Shown: in pieces, positions 35,268 to 47,390 of the stretch | Position numbering within the stretch: the stretch's first letter is position 1 | How the letters are laid out: each line of letters opens with the position of its first letter | NCBI GenBank assembly: GCA_013368315.1 | Contig: JAACJM010000113.1 | Coordinates: 186,001-250,000 of the forward strand | Reading direction: 5' to 3' | Source of the DNA: Tetrapyrgos nigripes | Lineage: Eukaryota; Basidiomycota; Agaricomycetes; Agaricales; Campanellaceae | Length of the DNA: 64,000 bases | The notes under the pieces: generated by a model | The model's input: only the letters and a program-made list of their open reading frames with translations | Databases searched by the model: none | Told to the model about the DNA's origin: nothing | Program-made: the position numbers and the translations under genes

Positions 35268-37115
35268 CTACAAACTTTCTGCTCCCACAAGTCTGCTGGC
35301 CTCCCGTTCAATTGCCCACCTCACTGCCTGTTCCACATCAGCAGCCTGATGTGTAGGCGTATGTGTGGGAGGTCCCTTCATTGGATCAAAGACTCCCGTA
35401 TGTACTAAGATAGACGACCATCTACTATTAGCCCGGCTAGCAGCGCGGTTGGCACCTGCAATGTCTGGTCCAAGACATGGGTAAAACTTCCCCAGCACAA
35501 TGAGCTGCATCACTGACCAGATTCAGGATTGTCTAGTATCATTGTGAGCTTGATTCAAAAGAATAACAGAGTCAAGTCAAGTCGAAAACACACCTCCTAT
35601 CATGTATCTGTAACTCTTATTAGATGATAGCAATGTACATTACAGAGACTTACATGGCTGGCGGTGAGTCGAAGGGACCATAAAGTTCACTCAACAAATC
35701 GTTCAGTGTTTTTTCAGCAAAAATGTACGTCTCAGTGGTCGGTTTACCCAATTGTACAAAGGGATATGTCTTTCCGGTCAGAGCCTGATGAAAAGGGAAG
35801 GAATCACCATTAACTGAGAAGAGATTCCAGACTGACCTTGTAAACCGCCTGAAAAGCCTCTTTGAAAGCCCCTTGCCCTAGTCTCGGCCTAGAAAAGTCA
35901 GATTTCCATATCAGATCCGGATTACAGAAAACCACTTCTATGGGATTCGATAGTTGCTGGTCAAGTTCGACGTAAGGACCTCCAATTATTCCTCCTGATT
36001 GTATCACGTCGCACATGATTTGTACTGTATCTTTTTTTGAGCAGGTACACATCAACGCGCATGATAAATACCCCACCATCAGTAAACCAGTTGCGGGGAT
36101 CATGGAATACAAAGATCGCAGAGATGGGGTTTTTCGAAAGATCCATCGGCTAATGCACGAATTCAGAACCAATGAACACTCGGGATAGCAGAGAGACAAA
36201 CTCACAATTGCAGAAGAAAGGTCGGCAGGGGTTGCAGTTACCAAAGGCTGAATGCTAATAACATATGGTTCTGAGTCAGTTTGTCCAGCTTCAACAAAAG
36301 TATGACCACACGTACGAGGGATTGGAAGCAAGGATATCAATGGGTGTATAGACTTTACGAAACCCATAGCTAAGTCTTGATCAGCGGGGTACCTGGCTTG
36401 CAAAGGAATCGCTTGCCTCTCTGCCACTTGACGCATCTCTGTACCTCTACCTCCCAACACAAGGACAGGGGAGTCCGCATACTTCCCCACCCACTCCTTC
36501 AGTATTGTATGCGCTTGAATGACTTGTCGAGGCGAAATCTAGAAGACAAGAAACGAAAACGCTGAGAAATGGTTGGTGACCGCATTCTGAAAATTCTACC
36601 TCGAAGCCCAATTGCTTGGAAATTTTCTCTGATCGTGCTTGTTCAGTGTATCCACCTAAATCGCAGCAGCAAATTTGACAGTCAGTCTCAAGCTGCACAG
36701 GGAAGAATATACCGAACTACCTCCATTAGTCAACTATCATGGATGAGATAAGAGCAAGAAATGGCAAGATTTGACGAAAGCGTCTCACCAAGATGAAAGG
36801 AATTTTCCTGAACCGTTCATAGTTAACCACTGTAATCCTGCGGTCTACGATAAGGCGCACGTTTTGAATGGATTGTCACCCTCGAGCATCTTCAGCGCAT
36901 TCTTGGCAGCAGGAAGAGGATTTGGACCAGCCATGAGTACTCCATCCTTCCAAATTGCAGCATGAGCAGGGACTTCAGGTGGACAGGGCCAATAAGCATA
37001 CAATGTCAAAAGAAAATGCCAAAGGTGGTCTCAAGCTCGATGTCTGAATCTTTCTCAGTGCGTAAAAAGTAGATCTGAGAGCAGGGCGCGAAAAAATGAT
37101 ACCAGAGCGAAGCAT
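35268..37115 (-). CDS. HAD-superfamily hydrolase, CECR5/YKR070W-like
   Basis: Exons: 37115-37002, 36946-36861, 36807-36789, 36733-36721 (13 bp), 36655-36600, 36538-36417, 36369-36316, 36254-36206, 36149-36077, 36024-35837, 35784-35654, 35607-35594 (14 bp), 35532-35518 (15 bp), 35464-35268; 376 residues. The N-terminus MLRSGIIFSRPALRSTFYALRK is a likely mitochondrial presequence. HAD motif I is FDIDGVLMAG, split by the first intron; motif II is LLTNGGG. Then ISPRQVIQAHTILKEW, VLVLGGRGTEMRQVAES, YGFRKVYTPIDIL, AIFVFHDPRNWFTDVQIMCDVIQSGG, EVVFCNPDLIW, and late YMIGDNPESDIAGAN with SSILVHTGVFDP. The intron after 36417 has a GC donor (gcaagcg). The yeast relative is mitochondrial; substrate unknown. 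Confidence 0.9.
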
Positions 37116-37326
37116 CCTGTCGCGACGAGCTTGTCAATCGAATGGTCAAGAAAAGACAAGGCCAGCAGTCACGAGATCGTTGAGCCTCGCAGGTCTAAGA
37201 CTACAGTACCACCACCGTCTAACACCTATCCTGTCGCTTTCCTGCTCTGTTTCGTACTCGCAAGGTACATCAAACCAGTCTGGATACCCTATTTCTTACT
37301 CACCGCTTTGCTCTGATCGTCAGACA

Positions 37327-38955
37327 ATGTCATTTCCTTTCAAACTCACATCCCGCGCTCGTGAAGCAAATGCATCGCCGTCTGTATACTTGGAGAAAGG
37401 ACGATATAGGATACGCAACCCAGCACCGAAACCAGAGTTCCGGAATGTATCCCAATCAAGTCGAATACGATCTCTCTCAACAAGTAACGACCGTAACAGC
37501 ATCTTTACCGCTATAATCGTAATCCTCCTCGCCTTCGCATGTCTGACCTGCTTTGGAGCCGCATATTATCTCTTCACTACGAGGTGGGACTCTGCATCCC
37601 TGGCTTCTGGTAGTCAACCGGCTAATACTTCCATTCTTCAAGTCCTCGAACTCGATGACGCCCGTTCAAAATGTCCGCTTGTGAACCCGGATACCAAGTT
37701 CCTGGCATATCTTCCCCACAGTGGCTTTCACAACCAACGCATTGCTCTCGAAAACGCCCTGACGCTGTCTCACATGCTCAACCGTACCTTGCTTGTACCA
37801 CCAGCTCGCCTTGGCAGGAAGTCCCTGCGTTATGTCAATTACGATTCTCTGAAAACATACGTGTCGCTTTCTGGAAAAGAAGGATTGGACCATTGCTCCA
37901 GACTTCCCTCTCATATCAACATTCCTCCCGAATGCTCCGATTACTTCGACTACACTCACGTCTCATGGGAATGGCTCGCTGATTTGAAAGTTATCAAATC
38001 TCAGCAAAAGCTCATCTTCCGTTGGAATATGACCGATGGGTGGGTCCATGACTGTCTCAGTATAAACGACTCAAATACCCTGACGTTGAGAGACACTGGT
38101 CGTTATCATTATCGCTTCCTAGACACGTCTACCGACGCTTCTCCGGTTTCGCATAAATACCAGGAGGACCTTCACGTGTCTAGCCTCATTCATCTTCACC
38201 AACCCCTTCTCCAGATAGGGACACTTTTTGGGACATCTCGTTTACGACTTCAGAATAGCGAAAATATCGACGTTCGCCGTAAAGTGCGAGAAAGCATGTC
38301 ATTTGCGAACCCGGTGCTTCTGCAAGTCGCAGATGCAGTGCATAAAGCACTGGGAGGGTTCTACTTGGGAGTTCACGTACGAATCGGAGATGGTCAATTT
38401 CTGATTCATAGCAACGATAATGTTCGCCTTGTTTGGTGGAGAATGATGCATGAAGTTCTCGGCTTCACCATTGAAGATACATTACGTCTGGAGAAATCTT
38501 TCTCAACCCGAGAATCTCCACCCACTCCTCCGGATACCTTTATGCGGCAACCAATACAGCCAGGAGAAGACTTCCCGCTAACAACCCAGTCACCGAAAAC
38601 GCCTTGTCGTGCAGTTCTTCATAGCCTTCCTCATCTCGTATCCCTGAACATCCCGTTGTTCATATCCACGGATGTCAAGGATCCTGGCCAGGATCCAAAC
38701 CTGGAAATCTTCCTTCGTACCTTTCCGTGCACCTTTTTCCTTGCCGACTTCACGAAAGAAATGTCACTGCTGGATCATTTTAGAAACGATTATGACGGAC
38801 TGGCATTGAAACCATTCGTTTCTCCTTTCGTAGATGCCATGATAGCTGGCAAAGCTTGGCGGGTGATTGGAACTCCAGGGAGCACGTTTAGTAGATTTGT
38901 CGAGGATTTGCTGTGGCCCACGTATCATGGCGTGGCCATACAACAGCGAGGATAA
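37327..38955 (+). CDS. O-fucosyltransferase-like type II membrane protein
   Basis: A single uninterrupted exon, unusual here, giving 542 residues. Type II topology: about 57 cytoplasmic residues, then TM helix IFTAIIVILLAFACLTCFGAAYYLF (about 58-82), then a luminal domain. Fucosyltransferase-like motifs: the GDP-binding-type segment YLPHSGFHNQRIALENALTLSHML, LLVPPARLG, and the Arg-containing GVHVRIGDGQF, later FISTDVKDPGQDPNLEIFL and the C-terminal FVDAMIAGKAWRVIGTPGSTFSRFVEDL. It resembles fungal proteins annotated as GDP-fucose O-fucosyltransferase-like or CigA. In-frame sequence extends upstream to an ATG at 37096, but that would overlap exon 1 of the divergent HAD gene and adds non-conserved residues, so I prefer 37327. 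Golgi location is inferred. Confidence 0.85.
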   Translation: MSFPFKLTSRAREANASPSVYLEKGRYRIRNPAPKPEFRNVSQSSRIRSLSTSNDRNSIFTAIIVILLAFACLTCFGAAYYLFTTRWDSASLASGSQPANTSILQVLELDDARSKCPLVNPDTKFLAYLPHSGFHNQRIALENALTLSHMLNRTLLVPPARLGRKSLRYVNYDSLKTYVSLSGKEGLDHCSRLPSHINIPPECSDYFDYTHVSWEWLADLKVIKSQQKLIFRWNMTDGWVHDCLSINDSNTLTLRDTGRYHYRFLDTSTDASPVSHKYQEDLHVSSLIHLHQPLLQIGTLFGTSRLRLQNSENIDVRRKVRESMSFANPVLLQVADAVHKALGGFYLGVHVRIGDGQFLIHSNDNVRLVWWRMMHEVLGFTIEDTLRLEKSFSTRESPPTPPDTFMRQPIQPGEDFPLTTQSPKTPCRAVLHSLPHLVSLNIPLFISTDVKDPGQDPNLEIFLRTFPCTFFLADFTKEMSLLDHFRNDYDGLALKPFVSPFVDAMIAGKAWRVIGTPGSTFSRFVEDLLWPTYHGVAIQQRG

Positions 38956-39311
38956 CTTTAAATTTAGCATACCGTTACATTGTCCATACCGCGTAAGCAT
39001 CACTTCGATTGCAATCACTGCCCTTACTTGTCCAATCGCATTTACCTTTACTCGAAAGCACAGCAACATTGTTGTTATATTGATGCCGCGCATGAAGGTT
39101 TTCCCATCTATCTGCTTCTGTTGCGAAGGGAAACAATGATGGTCTCACCACAGGATGATGCCATGGATCCCCGCATTGATATAAAGGTGATTAGACCGCA
39201 TATGGACTGAGTACTTAAAACCCTGCCAGAGCGTCGCAACCTAGCATCCTTGACCTCCTACTTGCCAGGTCATCCTCTACAGCACACTCTCCTTCATCCA
39301 GTCCTTTAATA

Positions 39312-40879
39312 ATGCTCAGTGTCCAGCCTTCCCCAAAACCCAAGTTCCCTTCTGAACTGTCACCTTCAGCACTCCGTCCAAATGGTAACCTCACTCCCCT
39401 CCTTTCTCCGCGACCAGGCAGTGGTTTTATTGTACCTCCTTCACCTCGATATGGTGCTGCTGGTACGTTGTAACGTATGGTCGATGGACAATTTTTTTTC
39501 ATCGATATCAACAGGAGAAACACTCGACGAATGGTTCCATGATTTCCAGAAATACGAGAAGACTTTGGTACGTGAAGTTGCTTTTAAGAAGTTGGTATGT
39601 CCGCTGACTGCTACAGGCCGCCATGGCTGAGGCATCTTCGGACCCTAAATTCAGAGAGGAATTGGGTACTATCGAGCAATGTACGAACACTCTTCTTTTG
39701 CCTCTTTTGCAGAACGTTAAGATCATATCTATAGGGTTCAAACTACTCACAGAGTCAGAGCAGACAGCTTCGCTCTATACTCTCCTTCAACATACGAATC
39801 CAGCCCAGATTAAATTCCTGATGGCCGTCTTGCAACAGATGTCGGATGCTATTCCGCCTTCTGAAAACCCCGGTTCCAAACAGCCCTCGAGATCGTCATT
39901 ACGCCCTCCAAATCTCAACATACCTCTCCCTGGAACGCCCAATACTCCCCATTTCAATGCCGGTGTTTCCTCTGCTGCGACCCATGATTCCGCCCCAAAG
40001 ACAGCCGAATACACTGCGCAGGAACTTGCTGTCAAAGAAGAACCGATTAGCTGGGCCAACATGGTCAGCACTCCTCATGATCTAATGTTCAAAAAGAGTG
40101 CAGAGCAACAACAGCAACAAGCTGGTATGCAAAATCTTCAAAATCTTATCAACTCGGCGGGAGCAGGGATGGGTATGCAGATGAATGGAATAACACCTTT
40201 CAACGTGACAGTGCTCAGTAGCATGGGATTCTCCAATGAGCAGATCGTAGCGATGCAATTGGTGATGAGGGGTTTGGGGCAACCCGCTGATGCGACGGGG
40301 ATCAGTGGTCCTGGCACTGGTCAGAAGAATGCACAGCCACATGGACATGGAGGACACTCGGGGCGTTCAAATCGATCTAATAACAACCATTCGAACTCCG
40401 GAAATAACTCCAACTGGCGCTCTCCGGGATCTCGATACCCCGGAAGTGCGCTCAGAAATGGACAAAAGAGCGCTACTCCGAAAAGCGCTGGACCAAAGAG
40501 CAGTGGATTGAGTAGTGCCACGTCAACTGGTGGAACTCCCAAGACCGAAGATGACGTGGACCCTGAGCTGCTAAAGGACGTTCCTGCGTGGTTGAAGAGT
40601 TTGAGATTGCACAAATACACGGCTTGTTTCGAGGGGATGGGATGGGAGGAGATTGTAGTGCTTGATGAGCCCACGTTGGAAGCTAAAGGAGTGGGTGCTT
40701 TAGGGGCAAGGAGGAGGCTAACGAGGACCTTTGAGGTAGTGAAGAAGAAGATGGGGATGGAGACGGCCTCGACCTCGGATGCCATGCCAGCTTCGGCTGC
40801 CCTTGCTTCGAACGGACCGTCACTTAGCAGCGCTAGTCCAGAGAAAACCGTTCCACACAGCGCTGCACCGATACTGTGA
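39312..40879 (+). CDS. VTS1: SAM-domain RNA-binding protein Vts1 (Smaug-like)
   Basis: Post-transcriptional regulator binding Smaug recognition hairpins to promote mRNA deadenylation. Exons 39312-39462, 39515-39567, 39617-39680, 39735-40879; 470 residues. The N-terminal Vts1 domain is assembled over four exons: GETLDEWFHDFQKYEKTL, FREELGTIEQW|FKLLTESEQTASLYTLLQHT, QIKFLMAVLQQM. A low-complexity middle follows (poly-Gln QQQQQ, Asn/Ser/Gly-rich). The SAM domain is DVPAWLKSLRLHKYTACFEGM... ALGARRRLTRTFEVVKKK at about residues 372-436, including the basic RRRLTR RNA-contact helix. The tail is Ser/Ala/Pro-rich. Canonical order and length for Vts1. Confidence 0.96.
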
Positions 40880-41409
40880 TTTTTGTTTGGACTTTGGCTT
40901 TTCTTTCTCCCATAAGTATCGCGGACTACTTTTCTTCATATCTATTTGCGGATCCTATCCCATTTCTAACGGTCGAAATAATCATCTGTAACAGTAGCAT
41001 GCATGGTATTTCTCTAGTGTTTCCTATACTATGTACAATATCGGTACTAATTGTTTGTAGAACGCCAGTAGATCTCAGCGTGTCATTGGAGGTCTGGCGT
41101 ATGATTAGTGCTGGTCGCTACAGCTAAACCTATATATGTGCTTGTTCTCCCTTGTTTCCCAGTGAGTTTTGGCCTTTCAATGACTGGACGTTTACTAGGC
41201 TTGGATCACAGAATACTTGACATTATATGCTCTCTTTTTCTCCTAGCAAGGTTCCAATTCCTTGTGCAACCCGCGGGTTACTGTGGTGACCAAGTCAGTG
41301 CAGTACGAGTACATAACGCCTCCAAAAAAAAAACAGAATGCTTGAGCATGTGTTTCTGGCTGTAAGAAGTTGGGAGCGCTTAAATAATTGATCTCTCACC
41401 TTGATCAAG
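40880..41409. other. Intergenic DNA
   Basis: Between VTS1 and the dehydrogenase gene, same strand. A run of nine A near 41324. No gene recognised. Confidence 0.5.
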
Positions 41410-42311
41410 ATGCCTACTATCGCTGTGGTCGCGGCAGGGGCTATGGGCTCGGCGGTTGCTCGTCGTCTGGTTCAGTCGGGCTGCACTGTTCTTACCAACC
41501 TAGATGGACGATCAGAGGCAACGCGTCATAGAGCACAAGAAGCAGGAATGGAGAATGCCAGCTTCTCTCGGATCGCCGCTGAAGCAGATTATCTACTCAG
41601 TATCCTTCCGCCAAGGGATGCCGTCTCATTCGCGGAAAAATTCTTGCGAGAATCTGCAAGTGCTCGGAGAGAGAAAGAGTCACCCCTTGTATTCGCTGAC
41701 TGCAATGCGGTGAATCCGGTTACTGCGAAACGGATAGCGAGTCTATTTTCAGGGTCGCCTATGAAAGTAGTCGATGCTGGCATTATTGGTGGCCCACCAA
41801 AGGATGGATATAACCCCACATTTTATGCGTCGGCTGACGAGGAAGACGTGTTGGAAGGCTTTGGGCGATTAGCGAGATATGGATTGAAGATTTCTCTCCT
41901 GAAGCACGGAGAAGGAATAGGAGACGCAAGCGCATTGAAGATGTCTTATGCTGTAAGAATCTGTTTTGATTCTCAAGGGATTTATTTGACGATTTTGTGC
42001 AGGGAATCACGAAAGGAACGACAGCGTTATTCACAATCATGATCCTGGCTGCCCAAGCATCGTCGCCTGCGACTGCTGAGGCTCTGAAAACCGAGCTACA
42101 AGCGTCGCAGCCAGAGGTGTTTGCGCGAATTCAGCGTTCTGTACCTTCGATGATCGGCAAAGCGTGGCGTTGGGTAAATGAAATGGAAGAGATTGCGGGC
42201 TTCATTGGTGCAGAAGGAGAGGCCTACAATGGCATAGCAAAGATATACGAACGGATAGCAAAGAATAGTGGAGAGGAGGTAGATATTTTGGAAAAATTTG
42301 TACAGAATTGA
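41410..42311 (+). CDS. 6-phosphogluconate dehydrogenase-like NAD(P)-binding protein
   Basis: Two exons, 41410-41952 and 42003-42311; 283 residues. N-terminal Rossmann domain MPTIAVVAAGAMGSAVARRLVQSG (GxGxxG-like as AAGAMG), YLLSILPPRDAVSFAEKF, VFADCNAVNP and the substrate-side VVDAGIIGGPPKDGYNPTFYAS. The second exon is the all-helical C-terminal domain starting GITKGTTALFTIM and ending ILEKFVQN, of the DUF1932 type found in this beta-hydroxyacid dehydrogenase branch. The family reduces or oxidises small hydroxyacids; this member's substrate is unknown. Lys in the catalytic position (ALKMSYAGITKG) is present. Confidence 0.9.
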
Positions 42312-42775
42312 AATTGTATGACCATTTCTGCAACGAAATATTAGCGTTTTTATCTCCGAAACCCATTCAAATTTCCCTTAGAGAGTAGTTGGGACCCCTA
42401 ATAATTGTCGTTGCAGAAGTGGTCTTATGCATTGTGTCCCAGCTTCCGAGCCGTAGATTGCTACTGCAAAGTTTCATAAAATTTAACTGCAATTTTCGTA
42501 TTGTTGCTCTTCTCGCCATGTAATGAAACGCTGGTCATGATATTATTTATCTGCCCCGAATGGTCTAGGACACGCTAACACGCGAGATTTGAACTGTTCA
42601 CCCGACTGGAATCCTCGATTTCGTCGACAACGACGATTCATCGCTAGAAAACTCTTAACTTGTGTCAGGGGCATGTCTTTATTTATGGAATGAATATGTG
42701 ATACACAGTGTTACCCCAGAATACAAAAGTGACTGACTGTATGTAACAAAATACACAGTTTTCCTCGAGGCTTTG
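42312..42775. other. Intergenic DNA
   Basis: Between two plus-strand genes; upstream region of the RhoGAP gene. Nothing recognised. Confidence 0.5.
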
Positions 42776-45700
42776 ATGGCAGCAACTGCCATTTCCACAT
42801 CGTCCTCAACCACCTCCAGACCCATCGACAAGCCGCCTACGAGCACAACCCCCAAGCCCATCGAACAGTCTCCAAGCACATCTCCATCCAAATCTCCTGA
42901 TAGAAATCGCCGCCAGTCTAGAAGCTCAACGCCAGGCCAGGATGTAGACTCCTCTTCTTCAACGACGACAAACTCACGGGCAGAATGGGGTGCAAACTTT
43001 TGGATAACAATTGTCGACCCTCAAGTGCGTTACCCTCTCTGCGAGCCGTCTTCCCAAGCTAATCAAAATCTAATCGTGATTTTTAGACGCAAGCTTCCTT
43101 TTATGCTTGTCCTGCGACAGGTCAGTCCCTCCTAGGCAGACTTATATGCTTGTACGCTCGCTTACTATATGGCAAGGGCAAGTCAGTTGGGATCCTCCAG
43201 TTGGAAATTTCGTGTAAGCCTCCTGTAGCTTTCTTAACTGCAAGAAGTCGTAGTCACAACTGCCCCTAGATTGCCTCCAAGTGCAGATGGAGAATGGTGG
43301 GTTTCGTAAGGACAACTCGATACAACTCTCTGATCTACTTCTTTGATAGGTGGGAGTTGAGTGATGACACGAGAGGTGGTCTGCCGTACTACTATCATAC
43401 TAAGACCGGTGAGTCTGAATATCAGTAGAGATAGCGGTGGTCCTGCTCACTTTTCTTCATTTATCTATCTTTAGGTGAAACTGTCTGGGAACGGCCATCT
43501 GGTTTTGTTATACCATTAGGAATCATTCAAGTGCGTCGTCTCTGCTTGCACTAATTGGTGATATTGATTTTAGCCAGAACACTGCTCTGGGTCGTAGACT
43601 CTCAAATCGTTTTTCACAATCTGTCCCAGAAGGTATTCAATCAATGTCCCTGGCAAATGGTCAAGACCAATCTCCTGAAAATATGCGGAGGCCGCTCTCA
43701 AGCCATTCTGCCAAGTATTCCAACTCCAGCCCCCAGAGCAAGAGACAACTGCGTAGATCCTATTCGAACACAGTTAATCACATTCTTCCACCAATTCCGG
43801 CTTCGCCAGCTGTCACCGACGTCTCTGCCCCGCCCTCTCCATCTTCGTCGCAACAGTCGCTCTCCGCCCCGAACGTAAACGGCAAGTCCAGCCCGAAAAA
43901 CTCTTCTCCAAAGCCTAGTTTATATGCACAAGGTAGAAATACTCCGGAGTCCTCCAAATCCTCAAATCGTACACGTTCAAAATCGTCGTCCTACGTGTCT
44001 CATAAACCGAAACCCCCACAAAGCCTCAGCGCTGCTGTTGAACTCCTCGCTGCTTCACAGTCTGAAGGTTCTCAGGTCAATAGATCACCCACTTCGCTGA
44101 GCAGTGACGAGGCAAAATCCTTGTTGTCTATTCCCCAACATACCACTCCCCCTAAAATTCGATCACCGTCACCAAGTCGACCAATCCCTCCTTTACCTCA
44201 CGAGCGTCTTCGAAACGTTTCTGCACCCACTATCGGCGGCAAGCCGATCAGTAGTCCGATGCTTAACCATGGTACCGTTTTTTCTCCGCTTGCATCTATA
44301 CATCTCTGACATATTTCTTAATTAGCCGCTACCCTGGAGATGAGTCCAGTCAAGAATCGTGCCGCTGGAAAGCCAATACCTGTCCAAGCTCAGTTACCCA
44401 GACATGAAACCCCGACGTCTACTTTGAACTCCGGGTGCGCACTTTGAAGCAGACCTTTCGTTCTGCACTCCACTCATGCGCTTTTTCAGAACGCATCCTG
44501 TCCTCCCACAAGATCTTGCCTCAGACATTCTTCAATTTTCACAGTCGGACTATGCTAAACAATATTTCTCCACCCATCGAACTGGCTTTATCTTCAGAAG
44601 ACGTGTACCTGTAGATCAGATGATGACATGGCAGAAGGTGAGATTTGTACCCCTGTCCAGTCACAATCCCTTGTATGACTTATACCGTAACCGCTAGTCT
44701 CCTCTTAGTTCTCCTTTACTGGCTTTAAATCGCTCTCTAAATCGCGATGCTGTGAAGATCTTCAAAGTAATACAGCATATAATGGGAGACCGTGAACGAG
44801 ACAAAGCGGTCAGTGGTGCCAGGGCACCTGAATTACAAGCGTCAACGGTGGTATCAATAAATGCCTCGAATGTGTCATTAAACCAATCTGTTGGGGGCAT
44901 ACTCGAGGAGGAAAGATGGCTTCTTGGTGAAGGGCTTATACATGGCGAACTTCGAGATGAGACGTACTGTCAGGTCATGAAGCAGTTGACGAAAAATCCC
45001 AACCCGTGAGCTTGTTATATTTTTTTCTTCATCTCGTAGGCATTGATTATCGGAACAGGGAGAGTATCTTCAAGGGATGGCAGCTGCTATGCGTGCTGCT
45101 GATAACATTTCCTCCTTCAAAGAATTTCGAGACATACCTACAATCCTTCATACAGCAACACATATCCAAGCAGGAGGGTAGAATTGACATCATGGCTAAG
45201 TATTGCCTGAGACGTCTCTCCTTCACTTCGAAAAAAGGGCCTAGAGGAAAGCCACCTACGACTATGGAGATAGAACAAGCTTCGGTGCGTTTTTCACCTA
45301 TGACCTGTCATCCAACAACTCACGGTTCACGTCGGACATAGGACGCTGCATTTAATCCCTCTACATTTGGTGAATCACTAGACGCCATTATCCGGCTGCA
45401 AGAGCGAAACTACCCTGAACAGAAAGTCCCTATCATACTTCCCTTCCTCACGAATGGTATTTTGGCTTTGGGCGGTACCAAATCTGAAGGCATATTTCGT
45501 GTTCCTGGAGATGGCGACTCTGTTTCCGAACTCAAACTCCGTATCGACCGTGGTTATTACAACCTAGACGGTGTTGATGATCCGCATATACTCGCCTCTC
45601 TAATGAAGCTCTGGCTGCGAGAACTTTGCGATCCTCTTATTCCGGAAGAGATGTACAACGAGTGCGTGACAAATGCAAAGGATCCAGACGCCTGTGTACA

Positions 45701-46096
45701 TATTGTCCAGCGGCTTCCGACAATCAACAGGCGTGTGGTACTTTTCATCATAAGTTTCCTTCAAATATTCCTGGAAGAGAAAGTGCAGAATGTTACCAAG
45801 ATGACACCTGCCAATCTTGCGTTGGTGATGGCGCCCAATCTTTTGCGGTGTAATTCGGATTCGATGTCAATTGTGTTCACGAATGCACAGTAAGTCTTTT
45901 CTTGTACAATTTATGTGGTCTATGATATAGCTGACCTTGGGATAGGTATGAGCAGATATTCGTGTATCATCTGCTTCTGCATCTCAAATGCGGTGAGACA
46001 GACCCGAATTATAAGCCGGTTCATGGCTTGAGTGCTGTACAACCTTCCCCTGCTCCAAGGACATCAAAATCCAAGACACGTCGGCCTCAGCATTAG
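42776..46096 (+). CDS. WW-MyTH4-RhoGAP protein
   Basis: GTPase-activating protein for Rho-family GTPases with the architecture of ARHGAP39/Vilse. Exons: 42776-43024, 43087-43120, 43177-43213, 43270-43296, 43350-43408, 43475-43530, 43578-44271, 44326-44434, 44490-44637, 44698-45005, 45059-45284, 45342-45889, 45946-46096; 881 residues. A first WW-like segment is GQVSWDPPVG; the WW domain is WWELSDDTRGGLPYYYHTKTGETVWERP. A 230-residue Ser/Pro-rich linker follows. MyTH4: LLALNRSLNRDAVKIFKVIQHIMGDRE and GLIHGELRDETYCQVMKQLTKNPN. RhoGAP: ALGGTKSEGIFRVPGDGDSVSELK with the arginine finger in IFRVPG, LASLMKLWLRELCDPLIP, and MTPANLALVMAPNLLRC. Expected role: polarity and actin control through Rac/Cdc42-type GTPases. 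Converges on the Mtf2-like gene. Confidence 0.95.
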
Positions 46097-46263
46097 CTGT
46101 TTCATACCCCTCTTTCCCGCTCTTTTTGGAGTATCTATCCTTCGTTCGATTGCTGTTTCCTGGTCTTTTACTACTCTTTTTGAATATCTTTTCATTGTAT
46201 CCATTACTCACTCTCTTGACGGACTATAATTTGTAGATAATTTTATACCGATTAGAACTAATA

Positions 46264-47390
46264 TTAAGTACGACCTGAATGGTCCCAATTGTCAAACTCC
46301 CACTTATCGTCAGAGCCGGTTTCCCCGTTGCCACTCTTCCAACTATCCCACTTGAAGCCTTTGGGAGGAGCATCTGTCTTCGTATTTTCGCCGAGAAGTT
46401 CCTCAATCTTCTTTAACATATTCCATACCTCTCCGCCTCCCAACCCGTCATCTTCCAACCAAACGTTACGCTCACCAACCTCTCGACGTAGTTGATCTAT
46501 CAGTTTGCGCGTCACACTATTGACATCAACAGCGTTCACGTTCATTTCCTGAAGAGCATCGTACACGCCTCTGAGGTCCCGAAAACATGTCCACCTCGTT
46601 TTGATGAGTTCATTGTAGGCTTGTGTTGAACAACCGAAAACGTATGAAGCAATGGACAAGTTTTTGGTGTGATCAAATATGGAGAGCGCGAGATGTGGAT
46701 CGTGATATTTGTCGCGGAATAGGTGCATCAAATGCGCTACGAGCTGAGAGTATATGGGGGATTGTAGCATGGGCAAATCCACCGATTGTCCACCCCGCGC
46801 TGCCAATACAGCATCTCGAGACGCTTGTTCCAGTCTCACCGACTCTTGAAATACTTCACGCATCCCCCATTGAAGTAGATCCTGGTCCGTATGGCAAAGC
46901 TCCATTTGCTCCTTCTTTTCATCCAGCAGCTCGTCCTCCTCCCTCGTCAACTGCATTTGCTTACTATGTCTGCGAAGTCTTCCAAAGAGATCTCCCAAAT
47001 TTCCCCTACCAGGTAGCGCAATGTCAGACTTTTTGCCGATATCGGGTTCCGACCCTTTCTGTTCTGCAGCCGCATCAAATATCATGTTGAACAGGTCATC
47101 GAATGCACTGAGCTCTCGAGCTGTCATTGTCTGCCTACGAACATGGCGTGACGCTTGCGAACGGAGTGGATTTCGGAGTGTAGTGGGAACGAGGGGAGGC
47201 ATATTCTTGATATCCTTGAATACATGATCCCAGGCTGACTGGTCCTCCTCTTCGAAATTTGTGTTGGATGAGGATGAGGAAGGACTGCTTCTGATTTAGG
47301 AAGAGTTTGTCTTGAACGCAGCTAGAAAACGCACCCTTTCTCCTGATAAGACCTAAAAGACGTCGCAAAGTTTCGCCGACATTCTAGCCA
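46264..47390 (-). CDS. Mtf2-like mitochondrial protein; first exon uncertain
   Basis: The main exon runs from an acceptor near 47293 (aatcag) to the stop at 46264-46266. It codes SSPSSSSSNTNFEEEDQSAWDHVFKDIKNMPPLVPTTLR and then about 290 residues. The C-terminal core SLSIFDHTKNLSIASYVFGCSTQAYNELIKTRWTCFRDLRGVYDALQEMNVNAVDV pattern (written in parts: SIASYVFGCSTQAYNELIK, WTCFRDLRGVYDALQEM) matches the Mtf2-like C-terminal domain, found in mitochondrial gene-expression factors. Upstream coding LRRLLGLIRRKG (about 47340-47380) joins in phase, but its ATG is not resolved. The acidic end KWEFDNWDHSGRT is unusual. The gene is convergent with the RhoGAP gene, 167 bp between stops. Confidence 0.7.

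Noticed and set aside
37096..37326. N-terminal extension of the O-fucosyltransferase-like protein
   Set aside because: It overlaps the first exon of the divergent HAD gene, and the added residues look like chance translation; a type II protein starting at 37327 is normal.
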